Assembly: GCA_024697185.1 (NCBI GenBank)
Contig: JAILGB010000002.1
Coordinates: 1-46,561, forward strand
Origin: Opitutales bacterium
GTDB taxonomy: Bacteria; Verrucomicrobiota; Verrucomicrobiia; Opitutales; UBA953
Direction: 5' to 3'
DNA length: 46,561 nucleotides
The notes beneath the pieces are model-generated. The model did not search any database. It saw only the letters and a list, made by a program, of their open reading frames with translations, and had not been told where the DNA came from. Shown here piece by piece: positions 40,768 to 46,561 of the stretch (the stretch's first letter is position 1; every line of letters begins with the position of its first letter). The translations under genes and the position numbers were made by a program.

Positions 40768-42030
40768 TCAGGGACGCGTCTGCCCGTTCCCGAAAATGAG
40801 ATATTTGTAAGTGGTGAGAGCGTCAAGCCCCATGGGACCGCGCGCGTGAAGTTTTTGGGTCGAAATCCCGATCTCCGCGCCAAATCCGAACTGCCCGCCA
40901 TCCGTAAACGCGGTGGATGCATTGGCGTAAACGCAGGAGGCATCGACGTTTTTTTGAAATTTTTCAATCGCCGCGGGATCGTCGGAGACGATGGCTTCGC
41001 TGTGTTTGGAGCCGTGTCGCGCGATGTGCTCGAGCGCGTCTTCAAGACTGTCAACAACGCGGACGCTCATTTTGTAGTCCAAAAACTCCATGCCGAAACT
41101 TTCCTCAGTCGCCGGCAAAAGGAGCGTCGCGGGATAATGTCCCGAGAGAGCGGGAAGAGCTCGTCCGTCGGCAAAAATCGTGACGTTTTTGCTCTCGAGC
41201 TTTTCGCAGATTTGCGGCAAGTCGTCGAGCCTGTCCTTGTGGACGATGAGACAGTCGAGCGCGTTGCAGACGCTGACGCGGCGGGTTTTCGCGTTAAAGA
41301 CGAGTTCCCGCGCCATCGCGGCGTTCCCGTGACGGTCAAAATAAAGATGGCAGACGCCGGCACCGGTTTCAATGACGGGAATCCTGGCGTTGTCGCGGAC
41401 GAAATCGATGAGCGCGCGCGAACCTCTCGGGATCGCCAAATCAACTTTGCCGACGGCGTTGAGCATTAGGACGGTCGCTTCGCGTTCGGTGGGCAGCAGT
41501 GCGCAGACGGCGGGATCGAGCCCCTCTTTTTGAAGCGTTTCGCGGATAATCCGCACGAACGCGACATTGCTGGCTTCGGCATCGTGCGAGCCTTTGAGAA
41601 GACAGACGTTCCCGCTTTTGAAACAGAGCGAAAAAACATCGACGGTCACATTGGGCCGCGCTTCGTAAATGACGCCGATGATGCCGACGGGAACGGAAAT
41701 TTTGACGATGTGCAGTCCGTTGGGGCGTGTGTTCTCCGCAAGCGTTTTCCCGAGAGGCGAGGGCAGGGCGGCGACGCGGCGCAGATCATCGGTGATGGCC
41801 TTGAGGCGTTCCCGTGTCAGCAGCAGGCGGTCGTATTTGGGATTTTGCGGGGACATTCGCGCACAATCGTGGGCGTTGGCTTCGAGGATTTTTGTCGTTC
41901 CCGCGTCCAAGGCGTCGGCGACGGCGACGAGCGTTCCCGCGATTTTGCGGTTGTCCAATTGCGCAAGCTGCCGGGAGGCTTTTTGCGCTTCGGCAAAAAT
42001 GCGTTCACAGTTTTCAGTCAAGGTTTCCAT
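40768..42030 (-). CDS. proA: Glutamate-5-semialdehyde dehydrogenase
   Basis: 420 residues from the ATG at 42030; the longer upstream frame overlaps proB and is rejected. Catalytic Cys is in [10 protein letters not shown], with [17 protein letters not shown] and [12 protein letters not shown] typical of ProA; C-terminus [13 protein letters not shown]. It reduces gamma-glutamyl phosphate to the semialdehyde in proline synthesis. It follows proB by 10 nt. Convergent with uvrB across a 50-nt gap that holds two CGTTCCC copies in the same orientation (a third lies just inside the 3' end of proA), so they do not form a hairpin. Confidence 0.96.
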   Translation of the reverse strand: METLTENCERIFAEAQKASRQLAQLDNRKIAGTLVAVADALDAGTTKILEANAHDCARMSPQNPKYDRLLLTRERLKAITDDLRRVAALPSPLGKTLAENTRPNGLHIVKISVPVGIIGVIYEARPNVTVDVFSLCFKSGNVCLLKGSHDAEASNVAFVRIIRETLQKEGLDPAVCALLPTEREATVLMLNAVGKVDLAIPRGSRALIDFVRDNARIPVIETGAGVCHLYFDRHGNAAMARELVFNAKTRRVSVCNALDCLIVHKDRLDDLPQICEKLESKNVTIFADGRALPALSGHYPATLLLPATEESFGMEFLDYKMSVRVVDSLEDALEHIARHGSKHSEAIVSDDPAAIEKFQKNVDASCVYANASTAFTDGGQFGFGAEIGISTQKLHARGPMGLDALTTYKYLIFGNGQTRP

Positions 42031-42040
42031 TTTTTTTAGA

Positions 42041-43105
42041 TTATTCCAGGAACAGAAAATCGCTGCGAATGACGGTTTGTGGAGCCGAGTTGGGATTTTC
42101 GAGCAGGGAAGCGAGTTCGGCGCTGCTGCAGGCGGCTTTGCCGACGCCGATGGCTTTGCCGTTCCCGTCGAGCACGCTGATGAGTTCGTCGCGGAAAAAT
42201 TCGCCGGTGTAGTGAATGATATCTTTTGAGTTGATGTCCCGCGGAGCTCCGATTTTGGAGAGTTCGCCGACGATTTGGGAATCCACGGCAACGGTCCGCT
42301 TGGTGTAGGTGCGATTTTCGCGTGCCGTTTTGGGCGGAGTGAGAAAACGTGTGCTGCGCGTCGTTTCGGGATGGTCGATCAGATCGACAAGGATGTTTTC
42401 GCGTTTGCCGTTGGCGATGATGACGGGAATGCCTTCGGAGGCGATGCGGCGGGCGATATTGCACTTCGTAATCATGCCGCCGCGACCGAATTTTGATTTT
42501 TTGGTGGTGACGCACATTGAAAAATCTTCGCGGTCGGCTTCGATTTCCCGAATGAGCTCCGCGCCTTCGTTGCTGGGATTGTCTGTAAAAATGCCGTCAA
42601 CGTTGGAGAGGATGATGAGCATGTCGGAGTTCATCATTTCGGAGATAAGCCCGGAGAGTTCGTCGTTGTCCGTGAACATGAGCTCTGTGACGGAGATTGT
42701 GTCGTTTTCGTTGACGATGGGAACGACTTTGTTTTCCAACATGATATCCATGCAGCGCTTGATGTTGCGATAGTGCGAACGGATGGTAAATTCTTCCTTG
42801 GTCGTCAAAACCTGCCCGCAGGCGCTGTTGTTGTTGCGAAAGAAGTCGAAGTAGTGGTTCATCAGTTTCGCTTGCCCGACGGCGGAAAAAAGCTGTCGGG
42901 CGGAAACGGCGTCGAGACTGTCGGTCGGGATCTTAAGTTCGCTGCGCCCGGAAGCGACGGCGCCGGACGAAATGACGATGATTTCGAGCCCGCGGCGGTT
43001 GAGACAAACGATTTGATCGACGAGCGCGGACATGCGCGTGACGTCGAGAGTGCCGTCCTCTCGCGTGAGGACGTTGGAGCCGATTTTGACGGTGATACGT
43101 TTCAT
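42041..43105 (-). CDS. proB: Glutamate 5-kinase
   Basis: 354 residues from the ATG at 43105 ([16 protein letters not shown]); the much longer open frame upstream runs into proC and is a shadow. Amino-acid-kinase domain with [25 protein letters not shown] and the regulatory FGRGGM segment, then a C-terminal PUA domain (about 275-354). It phosphorylates glutamate and is normally inhibited by proline. The first gene pair proC-proB is separated by 16 nt. Confidence 0.96.
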   Translation of the reverse strand: MKRITVKIGSNVLTREDGTLDVTRMSALVDQIVCLNRRGLEIIVISSGAVASGRSELKIPTDSLDAVSARQLFSAVGQAKLMNHYFDFFRNNNSACGQVLTTKEEFTIRSHYRNIKRCMDIMLENKVVPIVNENDTISVTELMFTDNDELSGLISEMMNSDMLIILSNVDGIFTDNPSNEGAELIREIEADREDFSMCVTTKKSKFGRGGMITKCNIARRIASEGIPVIIANGKRENILVDLIDHPETTRSTRFLTPPKTARENRTYTKRTVAVDSQIVGELSKIGAPRDINSKDIIHYTGEFFRDELISVLDGNGKAIGVGKAACSSAELASLLENPNSAPQTVIRSDFLFLE

Positions 43106-43121
43106 GGGGTAAAAATAAAAT

Positions 43122-43901
43122 TCAATTTGACGCTTTGAGCCCGGCGATGACTGCCGGAGTGAATCCTGCCGCTTCCATCGCGTTGAGACCGCGAATGGTA
43201 AAGCCGCCGGGCGTGGTGACCCGGTCAATCGCCTCTTCCGGATGTTGGCCTGACTGTTCCAAAATCTCGACGGCGCCGCGCAGGGTTTGCAAAACGACAG
43301 CCTCGGCTTCCTTTGCGGTAAAACCAAGTTCGACGCCACCTTCAGTCGCCGCGCGCACATAACGCATGGCATAGGCGATCCCGCAAGAGGCGAGCGCCAT
43401 TCCCGCCGACATTTTTTCTTCGCCGATAATTTTTGTTTTGCCCAAATCGTCAAAAAGCCCGCAAACGGTTTTAAGCGCGGCTTCATCGGCTCCGGCGTGG
43501 CAGAGGAATGTCATGCTTTGGGCGCAGGCGACTGCGGTGTTCGGCATCGCCCTAAAAACATTTTTTGCGGGAACGCCGAAAAATTTTGCCAAATCCTCCA
43601 AAGAAATTCCGGCGACGACGCTGACGATTTTAGTCGAGATTTTGAGCGTTCCCGCGATTTGTGCGGCGACGGTTTCGACAAGCCAGGGTTTGACGCAGAC
43701 AAAAACAAAGTCCGCGTCAGCGCAGGCGGTTTTGTTGTCGAGACTCGTGGCGATGCCGGGAAGGTCCGCTTGGAGGCGTTCGAGCGTCGCCGGACTTTTT
43801 GCCGTGCAGGTGAGATCAGCGGGAACGACGCTTTTGGCGTTCACCCAGGCGCGCGCCAAGGCGCCGCCCATATTGCCGCTGCCAATAATTGTGATTTTCA
43901 T
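43122..43901 (-). CDS. proC: Pyrroline-5-carboxylate reductase
   Basis: 259 residues. The NADPH-binding start IIGSGNMGGALA and the C-terminal signature VTTPGGFTIRGLNAMEAAGF are diagnostic. It performs the last step of proline synthesis. The order proC-proB-proA on one strand gives the complete pathway in one operon, behind the small FmdB-like gene 24 nt upstream. Confidence 0.96.
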   Translation of the reverse strand: MKITIIGSGNMGGALARAWVNAKSVVPADLTCTAKSPATLERLQADLPGIATSLDNKTACADADFVFVCVKPWLVETVAAQIAGTLKISTKIVSVVAGISLEDLAKFFGVPAKNVFRAMPNTAVACAQSMTFLCHAGADEAALKTVCGLFDDLGKTKIIGEEKMSAGMALASCGIAYAMRYVRAATEGGVELGFTAKEAEAVVLQTLRGAVEILEQSGQHPEEAIDRVTTPGGFTIRGLNAMEAAGFTPAVIAGLKASN

Positions 43902-43925
43902 GATTTAAATTTTGTTAGAAAAAAG

Positions 43926-44324
43926 TCAGTGTTCGTGCCCGTTCCCGCGACAATGGCTGCAATTGCAGTCCGGACCGTGGATAAGGTGGTCTTCGTGAGG
44001 CAAAAGTTCGTTCCCGGCGGGTTTGACAAAGGATTCGGGAGCGGCGGGATCGTTCCCGGCTGTCTTGTGGTAGCGGCCTGTCGCGGGATCGCGTTCGTAG
44101 CGCGTGAATCCGAGTTTTGCGAGTTCCCGCTCATCGTTGACCTTGCGCTTGATTTCACCCTCTCCGTAACGCAACACCAGCCCGGCAGGCGTGTGGACAC
44201 GCTGCAAAGCTTCACCGGTCAGCGGATGCCGCGTCAACGGCGCATCGTTGATCGATTGCTCAATCTCGAGGGTCTCACCTTGGCTGCCGTCGGGGTTGAT
44301 GACAACATAAACAAAAGTAGCCAT
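43926..44324 (-). CDS. FmdB-like small protein with Cys/His-rich tail
   Basis: 132 residues. The N-terminus (ATFVYVVINPDGSQ, then DAPLTRHPLTGEALQRV) resembles FmdB-family zinc-ribbon proteins, which start with a Tyr-rich strand and a CxxC; here those Cys are missing. Instead the last 25 residues hold HEDHLIHGPDCNCSHCRG and HEH, a likely metal-binding tail. It probably heads the proline operon, but its role is unknown. Confidence 0.6.
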   Translation of the reverse strand: MATFVYVVINPDGSQGETLEIEQSINDAPLTRHPLTGEALQRVHTPAGLVLRYGEGEIKRKVNDERELAKLGFTRYERDPATGRYHKTAGNDPAAPESFVKPAGNELLPHEDHLIHGPDCNCSHCRGNGHEH

Positions 44325-44699
44325 ATACTATAAGTAAAAGTATGAATCTTCGCCGCGGGAACGACAAGGGGAAAAATTTTTTAGCAATCGGGGCGGATGA
44401 AACACAAACGGGCGTCCGGGCGCGGGAACGGCGGGAACGGGAACAAAGTTTTAACACAAAGGCACAGAGACGGGATGGGGACGGTTTTTTATGATTCACA
44501 GATTTTAGGATTTAAGGGTTTTATTTGGGATTCCCGCGGCATGCCTCTTTAAGCTTTAAACTCTAGTTAAAACTATTTTTATTTTTGTTTAAATTGCGCG
44601 AATTTGCCCTTGTTTTTTAATTTGTGTTTTTTTTTTTTACACAAATCATAATTAGGTGTTGCAACGTGGAATAAATGAATTTCTGCGTTCCCAACACAT
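44325..44699. other. Intergenic boundary region, backbone to AT-rich island
   Basis: 375 nt without a convincing gene; an antisense 74-codon frame here is low-complexity and unsupported. The left part holds a cluster of GGGAACG copies (44357, and two in tandem at 44423-44440). From about 44500 the sequence becomes strongly AT-rich and holds a poly-T hairpin (see next entry). This is the left edge of the methyltransferase island. I see no clear promoter or integrase site. Confidence 0.6.
44620..44646. repeat. Perfect inverted repeat with all-T loop
   Basis: ATTTGTGT (44620-44627), eleven T (44628-44638), ACACAAAT (44639-44646). It lies 53 nt before the methyltransferase start and could be an operator, for example for autoregulation, or a terminator reading leftward. 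Confidence 0.6.
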
Positions 44700-45800
44700 A
44701 TGAGTTTAAAGAAAAATAAAAAGAAATATTGTATTCCCGATTCTCCGATAAAAAAATTTAAAGAGGCTCAAGCTGCATTTTGTGAAAAATTAACAGATGA
44801 ACAAAATCAGATACTTGAGGAAATCATCCCTTTCCCGCCGCCTCAAAATTTTAAATTTACATTTATCGATTTGTTTGCTGGAATAGGTGGTTTTCGTATA
44901 GCGCTTCAAAATCTCGGCGGGAAGTGCGTTTTTTCGTCAGAGTGGGATGCTCAAGCGCAAAAAACATATTTTCACAATTTTGGGGAAATGCCCCATGGAG
45001 ATATTACGCTTGAAAAAACAAAGGCTGCGATTCCTGATAATTTTGATATTCTTTGCGCAGGGTTCCCGTGTCAGGCCTTTTCTATTGCTGGACATCAAAA
45101 GGGATTCGAGGATACAAGAGGAACACTTTTCTTTGATGTTGCGGAAATTATCCGTAGAAAGAGACCGCGCGCTGTTTTTCTTGAAAATGTAAAAAATTTG
45201 CAGACCCACGATAACGGTAAAACATTTACAGTTATTAAATCCACCTTGGAAAATCTTGGGTATGCTGTATATTTTAAGGTGATGAATGCGATGGAATTCG
45301 CGAATGTTCCACAAACTCGCGAACGAATTTTTATTGTTTGTTTTGATAAAAGTCGCATTATAAATCATGAAAAATTTTCGTTCCCGAAAGCAGAAAATTT
45401 GACCCGAACAATACACGATTGTATTGACGAGCTAACGGCAAGTTCGGATCTTTATTACACAAAAAAAATGGGGCATTACCAAGATTTGGTTGAAGGAATC
45501 AAGTCGAAAGATAGCATTTACCAATGGAGAAGAATGTATGTCCGTCAAAATAAAAGCCATGTTTGCCCAACACTTACGGCGAATATGGGAACGGGTGGGC
45601 ACAATGTGCCATTAATTTTGACTTCTTCAGGAATCCGGAAATTGTCCCCAAAAGAATGTTTGAATTTCCAGGGATATCCTCAAAAATATTCGTTCCCGCA
45701 AAGTATAGCAAATTCATCGAAATATAAGCAGGCTGGTAATTCGGTAGTTGTCCCTCTTATTCAAAAAGTATGTCAGAAAATTTGTCAGATATTGTTTTAA
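44700..45800 (+). CDS. DNA (cytosine-5) methyltransferase
   Basis: 366 residues with all main m5C motifs: I FIDLFAGIGGFR, IV GFPCQAFS with the catalytic Cys, VI FLENVKN, VIII QTRERIF, and the C-terminal IX-X segment ending in KQAGNSVVVPLI. The target-recognition region is short (about residues 230-300), typical of type II enzymes. It modifies a specific cytosine; the site cannot be read from sequence. It overlaps the next gene by 31 nt. The codon use is AT-rich, unlike the backbone, so it is probably acquired; yet it carries a few GGGAACG copies, suggesting some time in this genome. Confidence 0.93.
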   Translation: MSLKKNKKKYCIPDSPIKKFKEAQAAFCEKLTDEQNQILEEIIPFPPPQNFKFTFIDLFAGIGGFRIALQNLGGKCVFSSEWDAQAQKTYFHNFGEMPHGDITLEKTKAAIPDNFDILCAGFPCQAFSIAGHQKGFEDTRGTLFFDVAEIIRRKRPRAVFLENVKNLQTHDNGKTFTVIKSTLENLGYAVYFKVMNAMEFANVPQTRERIFIVCFDKSRIINHEKFSFPKAENLTRTIHDCIDELTASSDLYYTKKMGHYQDLVEGIKSKDSIYQWRRMYVRQNKSHVCPTLTANMGTGGHNVPLILTSSGIRKLSPKECLNFQGYPQKYSFPQSIANSSKYKQAGNSVVVPLIQKVCQKICQILF

Positions 45801-46561
45801 ATTTTAAAGAAAATTGGAAAGACAATTCTAAATATATTGATGCTCTTGCAAAAATTGCAGGTTTGTCGAATTTATTTTCTGAGAACGATGCTCCTTATTT
45901 GGATTATCGCTTGGCGGAAAATCTCTTTATAAAATTTTTTAACGCAATAAATGATGCCCGCTCGTGTAAGGCGTTTGACGCTCGTCTTGGCGAAATGGGA
46001 ATTGGAATAAAGACTTTTTTGTTAAAAAATTCTGCGTCGATAGAAAAAATTGCGGAATTTAATAAATGTAGACCCAAATTGGAGTCATTAACAGGTATGG
46101 ACTTGGCAAGACGTCTTGCGGAGTTTAGAAATAAAAGGTTTGAGTCTCCCGAAGATTTTAAAAAACTCAACGCAAAAATCCGGGAGGAGCTCCCGGCGCT
46201 GGCGTGGTGGCTCGACGAGTATTTTACCGTTCCCGCGGAAGCGGTGCCAACCCCGGGCTGTCTCTACGAGATACGCAACGGTATGCGCTGCTACTGCCAC
46301 CGGGACTGCGAGGCGCTGCTGGCGGAGAACGACCGCTCGCTGATCCTCCTCGAGCAATACGACGCCGCCGCCTTTGCGTCGGACGGGACAAAAGCGTGGT
46401 CGTCGCGGTCGCAATATTACAACTGCCGCCGCTTGGCGAAGGAAATCGGCACGGCTGCGGGATTTGATAAGACGTCGCCGGAGCAAATCTCGGCGTGGCT
46501 GCGGTCGCTTGCGTCGCGTCCGGACACGGGCGCCCGCGTCGAAGCGGCGCGCGACAACGGC
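45770..46561 (+). CDS. Restriction-endonuclease-like N-terminus fused in frame to primase-like tail (partial)
   Basis: Open for 264 codons from the ATG at 45770 to the window edge, without a stop. Residues 1 to about 125 are AT-rich and resemble type II restriction enzymes of the NgoFVII/PLD kind (LAENLFIKFFNAI, DARLGEMGIGIKTFL, KIAEFNK, LARRLAEFRNKRFE). From about nt 46175 GC content jumps and the protein (REELPALAWWLDEYF, then YEIRNGMRCYCH) looks like the C-terminus of a phage or plasmid primase/helicase. So the nuclease seems truncated and joined to an older element gene. Family assignments of both halves rest on pattern memory. Confidence 0.6.
   Translation, partial: MSENLSDIVLNFKENWKDNSKYIDALAKIAGLSNLFSENDAPYLDYRLAENLFIKFFNAINDARSCKAFDARLGEMGIGIKTFLLKNSASIEKIAEFNKCRPKLESLTGMDLARRLAEFRNKRFESPEDFKKLNAKIREELPALAWWLDEYFTVPAEAVPTPGCLYEIRNGMRCYCHRDCEALLAENDRSLILLEQYDAAAFASDGTKAWSSRSQYYNCRRLAKEIGTAAGFDKTSPEQISAWLRSLASRPDTGARVEAARDNG

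Larger units (their letters stand above)
1..46561. repeat. Dispersed highly iterated motif GCGGGAACG (core GGGAACG)
   Basis: The 7-mer GGGAACG or its complement CGTTCCC recurs throughout. By hand I counted about 99 on the + strand and about 81 as the complement, against about 6 expected for both strands of random sequence this long. Most copies extend to CGGGAACG or GCGGGAACG. It lies in genes in every frame: GCG-GGA-ACG gives Ala-Gly-Thr, CGG-GAA-CG gives Arg-Glu-Arg, GGG-AAC-G gives Gly-Asn; inverted copies give Val-Pro-Ala, Phe-Pro and Arg-Ser-Arg. It also lies between genes. It is dense in 17100-23600 (about 40 copies), absent from 2170-5640 and 12420-14240, and nearly absent from plsX, rpmF and argG. 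The motif is not palindromic, and single-base variants such as GGGAACA occur. Its role is unknown; see findings. Confidence 0.95.

Noticed and set aside
40718..40800. Motif pair between uvrB and proA as a third hairpin terminator
   Set aside because: The copies are in the same orientation, so they cannot pair with each other; only a short CCCGCGGG palindrome is seen.
43106..43486. Upstream extension of the proB frame
   Set aside because: It lies antisense-free but inside proC on the same strand in another frame; [13 protein letters not shown] at 43105 is the natural start.
44275..44499. 74-codon minus-strand frame left of the methyltransferase
   Set aside because: Low-complexity Arg/Ser-rich sequence overlapping the FmdB-like gene start; no support.
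1..46561. GGGAACG as a Chi or KOPS-like oriented motif
   Set aside because: Copies are split about 99 to 81 between strands with both orientations mixed inside single genes; oriented motifs would be strongly skewed over 46 kb unless an origin or terminus lies here, for which I see no sign.

Overview
The window comes from a Gram-negative bacterium. It encodes LolA-like, LpxL-like and lipoprotein genes, an outer-membrane barrel and an ExbB-like channel. Backbone GC is moderate, genes rarely have a Shine-Dalgarno sequence, and there is an HPr kinase with no PTS genes nearby. A secreted M60-type (mucin-directed) metallopeptidase and an N-acetylhexosamine-kinase-like protein suggest a host- or gut-associated lineage. 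My best guess is Verrucomicrobiota or a relative, by inference only; no rRNA is present.

Layout. 1-4470: the 3' end of a large Rhs/YD-repeat gene with an AT-rich C-terminal tip, a candidate immunity gene, more AT-rich small genes and two fossil Rhs fragments. 4526-6546: DUF3737 and PatB/MalY-type aminotransferase genes. 6655-6731: tRNA-His. 6807-12409: operon of a TPR protein, an ExbB-like protein and RecD2. 12473-17018: M60 peptidase, FolD, HtpG. 17089-23606 (minus): seven-gene operon matching part of an aryl-polyene/flexirubin pathway (MMPL exporter, LolA-like, LpxL-like acyltransferase, thioesterase, dehydratase, ketosynthase, DUF3261 lipoprotein). 23761-26780: L32, PlsX, outer-membrane protein, Opp-type ATPase. 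26874-33368: ArgG, MmcQ/YjbR, NahK-like kinase, pseudophosphatase, RhlE-type helicase, HisN-like phosphatase. 33435-38633 (minus): EF-hand membrane protein, cyclophilin, degenerate dihydroorotase, HPr kinase. 38741-40717: UvrB. 40768-44324 (minus): proline operon with an FmdB-like gene. 44700-46561: AT-rich cytosine methyltransferase and a restriction-enzyme-like N-terminus fused in frame to a primase-like tail.

Two genome-wide signals stand out. First, the non-palindromic word GGGAACG (usually within GCGGGAACG) occurs about 180 times by my hand count, on both strands and in all reading frames, roughly 30-fold above chance. It is dense in fast-evolving genes, rare in the most conserved genes, absent from the AT-rich Rhs-tip island and the M60 gene, and used as inverted pairs to build terminators. 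It behaves like a DNA-uptake sequence or a HIP1-like iterated element. Second, many promoters follow TTGnnn-17-TATAAT with the start codon only 6-11 nt after the -10 box, so leaderless mRNAs appear common.
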